A stretch of DNA of 56,836 nt from Planctomycetaceae bacterium (GTDB lineage: Bacteria; Planctomycetota; Phycisphaerae; UBA1845; UTPLA1), in contig WYBU01000077.1 of assembly GCA_011525745.1 (NCBI GenBank), positions 1 through 56,836 of the forward strand, in the 5' to 3' direction. Every line of letters begins with the position of its first letter. Positions within the stretch are counted from its first letter, which is position 1. The notes beneath the pieces were generated by a model that did no database searches, was not told where the DNA came from, and saw only the letters and a program-made list of their open reading frames with translations. Of the stretch, positions 35,295 to 44,029 are shown piece by piece. The translations under genes and the position numbers were made by a program.

Positions 35295-37358
35295 ATGATG
35301 AAATGGCTACGCAAGTACAACAAACACATGCTGGTGGGCCTGGTGGCCTTTCTGATGGTCGCGTTTCTCATCCAGGACTACCTGACCTCCCGCCAGCAGG
35401 ATCGCGCCCATGAGGACTGGGGCCGATTGAAAGGAACGATGCTGCGGACCGATGCGCTGGAGGATGCCCGCACGACGGCGGCCATTCTGGAGCGACTCCG
35501 GATCGACTGGCGCAATCCCTGGACGGCTCAGCTCAGTTGGCTGTATCAACGGCAACTGGACCTGTCGTCGCTGTCGATTGACGATTTTGCCCTGCTGCTT
35601 TACGAGGCCCGCCAGGCCGACTGGCACGTGACAAGCCGCCACGTGGAGGCCTATCTCCAGGCGAACGGTGCGGATCGCCTGGTCAACACCGTGCGCCAGC
35701 AGTACGGCGTGACGCGTGACCAGGTTTACGCGGCCGTGGCCGACTACATGAAAATGCTGCGGCAGTCGGCGCTTGTTCTCGACAGCGCTCACGTGACTGA
35801 AAACGAGCTTCGCCAAAGCGTGCGGGACGCAATGGAAACCGTGAAGGTGGCCTTCGTGGCGATCCCCTCCAAGCGATTCGTCGATCCGACGCTTCAATCC
35901 AGCGAGCAGGAAATCCAGGCGCAGTACGAGCAGTTCCGGGACGTCGAGCCATCAGAGGAGAAGGGCGAATTCGGGTACAAGTGGCCGCGGCGCGTGGCCC
36001 TTGAGATGCTGAGCATCTCGGTCGCCGACGTCAAGCCGAGCGTCACAATCCTTGAGGATCAGTCGCGCAATTACTATCGGCAGCATCGCGAGGAGTTCAC
36101 GGTGCTCGAAATCCCCAGCACCGCTCCCGCCAGCCAGGCCGCAACGCAACCGGACGACCCGACCGCCAGCACCCCGGCCGCTACGACGGCGCCCGCCACG
36201 GCGACCGCGCCCAGCGTGCGGCAGAAGCCGTTTCGCGAGGTGCGCGAGGAGATCGAAAACACGCTGCGCGAGCGTGCGGCCGAATCGCGATCCCGCGAAT
36301 TCATCGACCAGATTCTGTCAGAATTGAGCAGTCCGTGGATGGTTCAGAAGCGCGGCGAAGACAAGTACCTTCAGCGGCCGTCCGGCGTCGACGCGCCCGG
36401 CTACCTGGAGGAAATCGGGCGGCGGTTCTCCGAGCGGTTCGGCGTGCCGATCGTACATCACCGGACGGGACTGATGTCGGAAGCCGATCTGAAGGCCGAC
36501 AAATCGCTGAAGGGCCTGCACGCAATCATCGAAGGGGAAATGCCGCTGGGTTTGTCCGACTATGCGTTTCGCGTGCCGTTGTTCTTCGACGCGACGAATG
36601 TCAGCGAGACGGAACTGCGGCTGGCGCTGTACCAGCCGAGCCATTCGCCGTTCGTCCAAGCGGCCGACGACGGCAGTCCGGAACGGTTCGTTGTGTTTCG
36701 CGTGATCGATGCGCGTGAGTCCGAGTCGCCGAAGTCGTTGGATGAAGTGAGGGACCGGGTCATCGCCGATCTGCGGCTGAAGCACGCCGATGAGCGCGCG
36801 GAAGAAATGGCCGACCGGCTGTATGTGGCGGCGTGCGCGATGGGGCTGAAGGCGGCGCTGGAGGCCGATCCGGAACTGAAGGGAATGCTGGCGGCGACCG
36901 ACGAGGACGAGGACGAAGGCAAAGACGAGGGCCATCCGCTGAAAGAGCCGGCGGCGTTTCCGCGCAAGTCGCCGTTTACCAACGAGCCGGCGTTCGTCCC
37001 GGGAGTCGGCGCATCGGCACGGTTCGTGAACGCGTGCTTCGAGATGACGGCGTCGGACTGGCAACCGACACTTTCGACGCGGCCTGCGACCACGCAGATT
37101 TCGGCGCCGGCGACGCAGCCGGCGCCGAAGGTAAGCCTGGTGCACACCGAGAACGCGCGGAATCGATACGTCGTCGAGCTGGTGACGCATGAGCCGGTAC
37201 GAGAAGACTTGTACGCAGCGCGGCGCGCCGCCGTGCGGGATCATCTCATCAGCATGAGGCGTATTCCGATGTTGCAGGCTTGGTACACGCCTGAGCAGAT
37301 TCACCGGCGGCTGCAATTCGAGCCGGCGCGCGTCGAGCGGAGCGCGGAGGCGCTGTAA
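35295..37358 (+). CDS. PpiD/SurA-like membrane-anchored periplasmic folding factor
   Basis: 687 residues from ATG 35295 with CCGGAG upstream. One N-terminal membrane helix (MLVGLVAFLMVAFLIQDYL, about residues 10-30) anchors a long extracytoplasmic part. The SurA_N-like helical segment (SSLSIDDFALLLYEARQADW..VTENELRQS) is followed by a central region and FREVREEIENTLRERAAESR, SLDEVRDRVIADLRLKHADE, resembling PpiD architecture. A canonical parvulin motif is not obvious to me, so isomerase activity is uncertain. Ala/Thr/Pro-rich and acidic low-complexity linkers lie near residues 290-310 and 545-560. The next gene starts 15 bases downstream, so the two are probably co-transcribed. Confidence 0.6.
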   Translation: MMKWLRKYNKHMLVGLVAFLMVAFLIQDYLTSRQQDRAHEDWGRLKGTMLRTDALEDARTTAAILERLRIDWRNPWTAQLSWLYQRQLDLSSLSIDDFALLLYEARQADWHVTSRHVEAYLQANGADRLVNTVRQQYGVTRDQVYAAVADYMKMLRQSALVLDSAHVTENELRQSVRDAMETVKVAFVAIPSKRFVDPTLQSSEQEIQAQYEQFRDVEPSEEKGEFGYKWPRRVALEMLSISVADVKPSVTILEDQSRNYYRQHREEFTVLEIPSTAPASQAATQPDDPTASTPAATTAPATATAPSVRQKPFREVREEIENTLRERAAESRSREFIDQILSELSSPWMVQKRGEDKYLQRPSGVDAPGYLEEIGRRFSERFGVPIVHHRTGLMSEADLKADKSLKGLHAIIEGEMPLGLSDYAFRVPLFFDATNVSETELRLALYQPSHSPFVQAADDGSPERFVVFRVIDARESESPKSLDEVRDRVIADLRLKHADERAEEMADRLYVAACAMGLKAALEADPELKGMLAATDEDEDEGKDEGHPLKEPAAFPRKSPFTNEPAFVPGVGASARFVNACFEMTASDWQPTLSTRPATTQISAPATQPAPKVSLVHTENARNRYVVELVTHEPVREDLYAARRAAVRDHLISMRRIPMLQAWYTPEQIHRRLQFEPARVERSAEAL

Positions 37359-37373
37359 ACGGGCGGGGCGAAC

Positions 37374-39356
37374 ATGAACCTCCTGACCCCCTGGATCGCC
37401 GCGGGAGCCGCGGCCGTTGCCTTTCCACTGCTGCTGCTGCTGTATTTTCTCAAACTGCGCCGCGTCGAAATGCCGATCTCGTCGACGTTGCTCTGGAAGC
37501 GCGCCATCCAGGACCTGCAAGTCAACGCGCCCTTTCAGAAACTGCGCCGCAATCTGCTGCTGTTTCTGCAATTGATGATTCTTGCGCTGGCGACGTTCGC
37601 CCTGGCCGGCCCGATTTCGCGATGGACCGAGCGCACGGCGGGCAAGGTCGTGCTGTTGATCGACCACAGCGCGTCGATGAACGCGCAGGAGGGCAACATT
37701 TCGCGGCTCGATCTGGCCAAGGACAAGGCGCTGGAATACGTGCGCGGGCTTCAGGGCAACGATCAGGTCACCGTGATCGAGTTCGCCGACGTGGCGCGGG
37801 CCGTGTGCCAGTCCTCCACCGACCGCGGCGCCATTCGACGCGCGATCGAATCGATTCAGCCTACCGACGGCGGCACCAGGCTGGACGAGGCCCTGAAACT
37901 GGCGGTGGCCGATACGACCGTGGGCGGACATCAGGACCCGAGCTTGGCGCCGCGCGAAGCGCCGGATGCGTCGATTGAGCTGTTCTCCGACGGCCGCATC
38001 GCCGACGCGGACGCCCAGATCGTTCAGCGCGGGGCGATGCGTTTTTTTCCCATCGGCTCGTCGACCGACAACGTCGGGATCGTGACGCTCGACGTCCGCC
38101 GCGCCTACGAGCGTCCCAGCCAGCTCATGGTGTTCGCGCAAATCGAGAATTTCGGTCCCACGCCGATCGAGACCGACGTCTCGCTGCGCCTCAACGGCTC
38201 GATTCCCCGGGGCGGGATCAAGCAGCTATCGCTCGGTCCGGCGCAGGCCGACGGCCGGATCGCGTCGCCGGGCGAGGCGCCGGCGCCGTCGGCGCGCGGC
38301 GTGGCGTTCGAACTGGAGCATGAATCGGGCGGGATTCTCGAAGTCGTCATCCACCGCGAGGATTCCCTGGCGGTCGACAACGTCGCGCGGGCGTCGATCG
38401 ACCCGCCGCGCGAACTCAGCGTGCTGGTCGTCACCGAGCGCAATTACTTCCAGTACTTCCTGGGCAAGGCGTTGCGCGGTTTGCCCATCGCGCAGACCGA
38501 GTGGATGGGACCGTCCGAGTACGAACAGAGCGGCGAGTCCGCGCTGATCGGCGACGGGCGGGCGCGATATGACCTGGTCATCTTCGACAACCACCAGACC
38601 GCCAAACTGCCGCCCGGCGGCTACTTGTTCTTCGGCGGCGGCCCCAGGATCGAGGGGGTGGAGATCGGCGAGTTGATCGAAAACGACCAGGTGGTGACGT
38701 GGGACGAAACACATCCGCTGATGCGCTACGTGACGCTGGACAACGTCTACATCCGCGCGTGGTACGACATGAAGCTGCCCGCGCACGCCGTGCCGCTGAT
38801 CGAGGGCGAGCGATCGGTCGTTACGGCCTATGTGCCGATGCCCGGCCGGCAGTTCGTGCTGTGTGCATTCGAGCTGGCCGAGACCGACTGGCCGATGCGC
38901 GTGCCATTCGTCGTCTTCCTTTACAACGTGACGCGCTTCTTTTCGGGCGAGGGGGCAGGGCAGGCGGGGACGATGGTCCGGCCGGGGCAGACGATCATCG
39001 CGCCTCTGATGCAGGCGCGCGAGGAGGCCCTGGTCGAGCGTCCGGACGGACAACGCGAACGCGTCACCGTCGCCGCCGGTCGTCCGGTCATGTATCCGCG
39101 CACCGACCGGGCCGGCGTGTACACGTTGTCATCGAAAGAGGACGCGGAAAACGTGCGCTTCACGGTGAATCTGCTGGATCGCAACGAGAGCCGCATCGCC
39201 CCGCGCACCGAAGGGCTGTCGGTGGGCGCGGAAAAAGTGACACGGGCCGCGACCGACGAGAAGATCAATCAACCGCTGTGGCCATATCTGATGGGCGCCG
39301 TGCTGGCGGTCCTGTTCATCGAGTGGTGGATCTACAACCGACGCGTGATGTTATAG
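37374..39356 (+). CDS. BatA/VWA-domain membrane protein
   Basis: 660 residues. The N-terminus matches the aerotolerance-regulator (BatA) pattern: a first helix (WIAAGAAAVAFPLLLLLYFL), KLRRVEMPISSTLLWKRA, and a second helix (LLLFLQLMILALATFALAGP). A von Willebrand A domain follows with the MIDAS motif VVLLIDHSASMN (DxSxS, about residue 100), TDGGTRLDEAL and ELFSDGRI. After Ig-like and glutamine-amidotransferase-like stretches there is a C-terminal helix (WPYLMGAVLAVLFIEWWIYN). Such proteins usually act with MoxR ATPases at the membrane. No MoxR gene is in the window. Confidence 0.8.
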   Translation: MNLLTPWIAAGAAAVAFPLLLLLYFLKLRRVEMPISSTLLWKRAIQDLQVNAPFQKLRRNLLLFLQLMILALATFALAGPISRWTERTAGKVVLLIDHSASMNAQEGNISRLDLAKDKALEYVRGLQGNDQVTVIEFADVARAVCQSSTDRGAIRRAIESIQPTDGGTRLDEALKLAVADTTVGGHQDPSLAPREAPDASIELFSDGRIADADAQIVQRGAMRFFPIGSSTDNVGIVTLDVRRAYERPSQLMVFAQIENFGPTPIETDVSLRLNGSIPRGGIKQLSLGPAQADGRIASPGEAPAPSARGVAFELEHESGGILEVVIHREDSLAVDNVARASIDPPRELSVLVVTERNYFQYFLGKALRGLPIAQTEWMGPSEYEQSGESALIGDGRARYDLVIFDNHQTAKLPPGGYLFFGGGPRIEGVEIGELIENDQVVTWDETHPLMRYVTLDNVYIRAWYDMKLPAHAVPLIEGERSVVTAYVPMPGRQFVLCAFELAETDWPMRVPFVVFLYNVTRFFSGEGAGQAGTMVRPGQTIIAPLMQAREEALVERPDGQRERVTVAAGRPVMYPRTDRAGVYTLSSKEDAENVRFTVNLLDRNESRIAPRTEGLSVGAEKVTRAATDEKINQPLWPYLMGAVLAVLFIEWWIYNRRVML

Positions 39357-39444
39357 ACGGCGGATGGAAGACATTCGGAATCGCGCGGTTGACTCGAATT
39401 CCACTCATCGTCAACCCACCGGAACGCCGTGAGCCACCCGACTT

Positions 39445-39526
39445 GATCCGGGCCGTAAGCGCCGGCGCTGCGGTCACGCGACGATGTGCGGGCGACGCCG
39501 GCGCTTGTGTTTGGCGCCCGGATCAG
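39445..39526 (-). repeat. 82-bp palindromic interspersed element, copy A
   Basis: Bounded by GATCCG and CGGATC, with internal arms AGCGCCGGCGCT and ACGCCGGCGCTTG. Aligned with 51794-51875 in the opposite orientation it has the same length and 67 of 82 identical positions by hand count. Confidence 0.75.
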
Positions 39527-39648
39527 GAAACGCACTGCGACGCCGTTGGCCACCCACGTCGTTCCCGCGCAGGAGGGACTCCGGCCGTGCGGCGCGGAGC
39601 CGGACCCCCGCGTGCGCAGAGGTGATCGAGAGCCGCCGTCGCGCGCGT

Positions 39649-42600
39649 TCATGGCTCACATTCGATCAATGCACGTTGATACGCCATGTTTCCCGCGATG
39701 TGCGACGAATAGTAGGTCAAGTCCCAGAAGCCGACCGTGCCGTCGTGACCGCCCGACGCCAGCTCACGTCCATCCTGTCGCAATGCGACGCTGAACACCA
39801 TTTGATGCGGCGTATCGAGCGTCGCCAGCACCCGCCGCGACTCGACATCCCACATGACGATGTGACCCCCGCGCGTTCCGGCGATCAGCATTCGTCCGTC
39901 GGCGCTGAACGTCAGCGAGAACACATCGTCCTGGCAACCCTCCAGCACGCCGACGGCCGAACCAGCGTGCGGGTCCCACAGCCGAACCAGCCAGTCGTCG
40001 CCGCCGCTTGCCAGCAGGCTGCCGTCCGGCGAATAGCTCACACAGCGCGCTTGTCCGTCGTGCCCGCGCAGACTGCAACGCCGCTCGCCGGTTGAAACGT
40101 CCCACAACGAAATCTCGCTGTAAGCGTCGCACGCGGCCAATTCGCGATCGTCGGGACTGTATGTCACGTCTGAACATCGCCAGAATCGACTGGGCAGACG
40201 CATCCGACAGGAACCGTCCGCTACCGACCAGATGCGCGTCTCGCCATCCTCACCGCAGGACGCGAGCCGCGTGCCGTCCACATCGAACGCCACACCCGAA
40301 ACGGTGCGTTTGTGGTCACCCAACACACGAATGCACTCACCTGAGCCGGCGTCCCAGATGCGAACCGTGCGGTCATAACTGGCGCTGGCCAGCAGCCGTC
40401 CGTCGGGACTGAACGCCACGTCCGAAATCAGCGCCTGATGACCGGCCAGCCGAGACGAAAGCGTCTGCGACTGCACGTTCCAGAGACTGACGAACAGGCT
40501 TTCACCTCCGCTTGCGAGCGTGCGTCCATCGGGGCTGAAGCCGACGGCGAACACCGTCCCAGGTCCTTCGGAACGCGTCACCAGCGCCGCGTTGGGCCTC
40601 AGATCCCACAAACGCACGAGGTCGCTGCCCGCCGCCATCAGCAACGGCCGCGATGGATGAAACCGCAGCGCCGACACGTTGCGCGCGTGTCCGGCGTAGG
40701 CGGCGAGCATTTCGCCCGTTACGGCGTTCCACAGGATGACGCGCCGATCATTGCTGGTCGTCGCCAGCAAATCTCCGCCCGCGTTGAATCCGCAACTGAT
40801 CAGGTGGCCGCGATGGCCGCGCAGCACACGTCGCACGGTCAGCGCCGGCCAGTCCCAGAGTCGAACCATATTATCGTTGCCGGCGGTGACGAGCGTCGTG
40901 CCGCGACGATCGAACACGAGGCAGCGCGTCTCGCCGTCATGAGCGGCAATGACGCGATCGCACGCCCACGCGTCCAGCCGATAACGGTAGACATAACCCG
41001 AAGCGTCGCCGATCAGCAACGAGTCGCCGTCCGGACTGAAGCACATGCTGGAGGGGGCAAAATTCAAAGGCGCGTGGAATTGAGGCAGTTGCTCGGTTTC
41101 GAATCGCCACAACGCCAGGCCGCCCTCGGTCCCGGCCGTTGCAACGGCGTCGCCCAATTCGGTGAAGTCCAGAGCCGCCACGCGCGCATGAGGCAATGGC
41201 GCGACCGCCGCAAGGTGTGAAGACGCGACATCGTCGCCGAGTCGCCAGATTTCCAGCGTCGCATCGGTCGCCAGCGCGAGCAAATCGCGCCTGGCGAAAC
41301 AGGCGCCGGAGAGCGCCGACGTCGGTTCACGGCAGATTCCCCGTGTGTTGCCTGTCTCGGCGTCGCGGAAGACGACGGCGCCGTTCTCTCCGACCGTGAT
41401 GATGCTTCGCCCGTCGGACGTGAATCGCGCGTTGAGCACTTCACCCCGTTGAACGCACCAGCTCCGGCGGCAGGGCATGGCGCTGTAAAGCTCCCACAAC
41501 GCCCAGTAGGCATGGGTTCTCGTCGGAGAATCCCACACGAGTCGGAAATCGGGTTCGCAATCGTTTGCCGCATTGTGCGGTGCGGTCGCGGGTCTTTCGT
41601 CCGCCGTCGACAAAGGCAGCGTCAGCAGGTATTCGCGCCAGATCAGTTCTTCGGCCAGCGCGGCATTGCCCGCACGGCCGGCCGAGCGGCCGCGTTCGAT
41701 GTTGCTGGTCGACAGCGCGAGGGCCAGCGTCCGCGTGTGGTCTTCGGCGCGCCGCTCGGCCTCGAGCGCGCGGTCGCGCTCGCGCGTCAAGCGGCCGGCC
41801 AGCAATGCCAGACAAACGACGGCGGCCGAGACGATCACCAGAAATGCGGCCGCCACGCCGAGCGGCGCGCGGAAGCGTCGCGCCGTCTTGCGCAACACGT
41901 ACCAGCGGCTGTCGCGTTTGGCGTCGATCGGCTCACCGGACAGATGCGCCTCGATATCGCGTTGGAGTGCGGCGGCGGACTGATAGCGGCGATCGCGCTC
42001 GCGCGACAGCGCCTTGAGCACGATGGTGTTCAATTCGTCGCCGATGAGCGGCGCCACCTCGATCGGCGGGCGCGGATCGCCTTCGGCAATGTGATGCAGC
42101 GCCTCCGAGAGCGAACCGCTGACGCGAAAAGGCAATGCGTCCGTGAGAATCTGGTAAAGCAACACGCCGAGGGCGTAAACATCCGTGCGCGTGTCGATCT
42201 GATTGGGATCGCCGGCGAGTTGCTCCGGCGCCGCATAGGCGAACGTGCCCATGAATTCGCCCGCGCGCGTGACATCGGCCGACGCGGTCAGCGCGCCATC
42301 CCCCAGCGCCTTGGCCAGGCCGAAATCAAGCACGTGCGGCTCACCGGCCGCGTCGACGAGGATGTTGGCGGGTTTCAGATCGCGGTGAATCACGCCGCGC
42401 TGATGAGCATGGTTGACGGCGTCGCACAGCTTCAGAAACAGCCGCAGGCGCGATTCGAGCAAGTCGCCGGCGGCGACGCCGTGGCGGCGCCGGGCGAGGA
42501 AACGATCCAGCGGCGGACCTTCGATGAACTCCATCGCGAAGTAGTGGCGGCCGTCGGGTGTCGTGCCGCTGTCGAAAATCGTGACGATGTGCGGATGCCG

Positions 42601-43020
42601 CAGCGCGGCGGCCAGCTCGATTTCGCGTTCGAAGCGGCGGCGCTGGCGCGACGTCGCGAATGCGCCCTGCAACAGCATCTTCAGCGCTACCGTGCGATGC
42701 GTGGCCTTGTGGCGGGCCAGGTACACGACGCCCTGCCCGCCGCGGTGCAGCTCGTGGAGGATTTCGTATCCATCGGGCGCCGCATCGGCAACCGCGCGAC
42801 GCGGCGTCGCCCCCGGCGCCGCGGCGGCGTCCAGGCAGTCGGTCAATGACGCGGCGCCGACCGCCCGCACGTCGTCGAGCAGAGCGGCGTTCTCGCGAAT
42901 GTGGCGGGCGCGCTCGCGACAGCGCGGGCAATCGTCGACGTGGCGGCGCAGCGGCGCGGCCGCGGCGTGGGCGCCGAGCACGGCGCGTTCCAGCACGTCA
43001 ATGGAAGGACATCGCGACAT
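39649..43020 (-). CDS. Ser/Thr protein kinase with N-terminal zinc finger, membrane helix and WD40 repeats
   Basis: 1123 residues. An H-x3-C-x2-C motif (RRHVDDCPRCRE, about residue 27-34) resembles the zinc-binding anti-sigma (ZAS) element. The kinase domain follows: LHRGGQGVVYLA (about 90), VALKMLL, HRDLKPANILVD, DFGLAKALGD, GTFAYAAPEQLAG. One membrane helix (PLGVAAAFLVIVSAAVVCLALLAG, about 385-410) and a short charged coil lead to a long WD40 beta-propeller region with repeated FSPDGRxLASxSxDxxVRIWD units (about 520-1110), probably two propellers. The ECF sigma gene ends 107 bases upstream on the same strand, so the kinase may regulate or sense for it. Confidence 0.88.
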   Translation of the reverse strand: MSRCPSIDVLERAVLGAHAAAAPLRRHVDDCPRCRERARHIRENAALLDDVRAVGAASLTDCLDAAAAPGATPRRAVADAAPDGYEILHELHRGGQGVVYLARHKATHRTVALKMLLQGAFATSRQRRRFEREIELAAALRHPHIVTIFDSGTTPDGRHYFAMEFIEGPPLDRFLARRRHGVAAGDLLESRLRLFLKLCDAVNHAHQRGVIHRDLKPANILVDAAGEPHVLDFGLAKALGDGALTASADVTRAGEFMGTFAYAAPEQLAGDPNQIDTRTDVYALGVLLYQILTDALPFRVSGSLSEALHHIAEGDPRPPIEVAPLIGDELNTIVLKALSRERDRRYQSAAALQRDIEAHLSGEPIDAKRDSRWYVLRKTARRFRAPLGVAAAFLVIVSAAVVCLALLAGRLTRERDRALEAERRAEDHTRTLALALSTSNIERGRSAGRAGNAALAEELIWREYLLTLPLSTADERPATAPHNAANDCEPDFRLVWDSPTRTHAYWALWELYSAMPCRRSWCVQRGEVLNARFTSDGRSIITVGENGAVVFRDAETGNTRGICREPTSALSGACFARRDLLALATDATLEIWRLGDDVASSHLAAVAPLPHARVAALDFTELGDAVATAGTEGGLALWRFETEQLPQFHAPLNFAPSSMCFSPDGDSLLIGDASGYVYRYRLDAWACDRVIAAHDGETRCLVFDRRGTTLVTAGNDNMVRLWDWPALTVRRVLRGHRGHLISCGFNAGGDLLATTSNDRRVILWNAVTGEMLAAYAGHARNVSALRFHPSRPLLMAAGSDLVRLWDLRPNAALVTRSEGPGTVFAVGFSPDGRTLASGGESLFVSLWNVQSQTLSSRLAGHQALISDVAFSPDGRLLASASYDRTVRIWDAGSGECIRVLGDHKRTVSGVAFDVDGTRLASCGEDGETRIWSVADGSCRMRLPSRFWRCSDVTYSPDDRELAACDAYSEISLWDVSTGERRCSLRGHDGQARCVSYSPDGSLLASGGDDWLVRLWDPHAGSAVGVLEGCQDDVFSLTFSADGRMLIAGTRGGHIVMWDVESRRVLATLDTPHQMVFSVALRQDGRELASGGHDGTVGFWDLTYYSSHIAGNMAYQRALIECEP

Positions 43021-43127
43021 GGTACGTTTCGATACAAAGCACGGACCGAGCCGATAGCTCTAATGTACCGAAACGCAGCAGGTTTTTCGCGTGCAAACCG
43101 AACGGCGACACCCATCGCCCCACTTCG

Positions 43128-43733
43128 CTATGCTACGTCGTAGTCCTCTTTCAATCGCTCCAGATGCTCCCGCAATCGGGCCAGGCATCGGTGCTTGGCG
43201 AGATAGACCGAGCGGACCGTCAATCCCATTTCGGCGGCCACTTCATCGGGCGGGCGCTGCTCGATCACGGTCCTGCGGAACGCCTCGAGCGTGCGCGGAT
43301 GAATCCGCCCTTCCTCGGCCATCGAGCGCATGGCGCGGCAGAGCATCGCCTGCCGGCATTCCTGCTCCCAATATCGATTGAGCTGGTCCTCGTCCGACAG
43401 GTCGATGATCGCCGACTGGCCACGCGACTCGCGGCGCGATGCGCGCCGGCGCATCAGCTCGCTGATCTGGTGCCGTGCGATGCCGAGCACCCACGCCCGC
43501 AGCCGGCCGCGCCCGCGATCGTATTTGCCGGCTCGATAGTCACGCACAAAGAAGACGAGCGTCTCCTGCGTGACGTCGGCGGCGTCGACCGGTGACAGGC
43601 CGACGCGCCGCGCCAGCCCCTCGATGACGGGCCGGAAGCGCGCATCGAATTCCTGCCAAACGGCCTGGTCATCCGGGTCGAAAAGGCGCTCGAGCAGGAC
43701 GGTGGTGGTTCTTTCCTGGAATTCCTCGTTCAT
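43128..43733 (-). CDS. ECF-type RNA polymerase sigma factor (kinase-linked)
   Basis: 201 residues from ATG 43733. Region 2 (DDQAVWQEFDARFRPVIEGL..AADVTQETLVFFVRDYRAG, RLRAWVLGIARHQISELMRR) and region 4 (RTLEAFRRTVIEQRPPDEVA, AEMGLTVRSVYLAKHRCLAR) are evident. In planctomycetes, sigma factors of this type are commonly encoded next to Ser/Thr kinases, as here. It is divergent from the lipoprotein gene at 44030. Confidence 0.85.
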   Translation of the reverse strand: MNEEFQERTTTVLLERLFDPDDQAVWQEFDARFRPVIEGLARRVGLSPVDAADVTQETLVFFVRDYRAGKYDRGRGRLRAWVLGIARHQISELMRRRASRRESRGQSAIIDLSDEDQLNRYWEQECRQAMLCRAMRSMAEEGRIHPRTLEAFRRTVIEQRPPDEVAAEMGLTVRSVYLAKHRCLARLREHLERLKEDYDVA

Positions 43734-43980
43734 TGCGCTACGCCAGCGGGATTTGTGCATTCTACCGCGCGGCACGTGCGATTTATCCGGCGTTCATGCG
43801 CCATAATCATTTGTTGCCAAACAAGTTACGTTTAATCGCTTTGCCACGGCACCGCCGCAGCAGCCAGACTCCGGCCCTGCCTCGACCCCCCGAGACGTAC
43901 AATTTTTCGCAAAAACCCGAGAAAACTGAGAAACCGCGGCCGCAATTGACGCATGTACTCAAGCAGGAAAGCCCCCCGCG

Positions 43981-44028
43981 GCGGGCCGGCTCCCCTTCCG
44001 ATATATTGTGTTGGAGGAGCCGGCCCGC
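43981..44028 (+). promoter_or_regulatory. 13-bp perfect stem-loop covering the ribosome-binding site of the 44030 gene
   Basis: GCGGGCCGGCTCC (43981-43993) and GGAGCCGGCCCGC (44016-44028) are exact complements around a 22-base loop. The GGAGGAG ribosome site (44013-44019) spans the loop/stem edge and the ATG begins 2 bases after the stem, so folding would hide the start. A TATATT sequence lies in the loop. Confidence 0.6.
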
Positions 44029-44029
44029 T

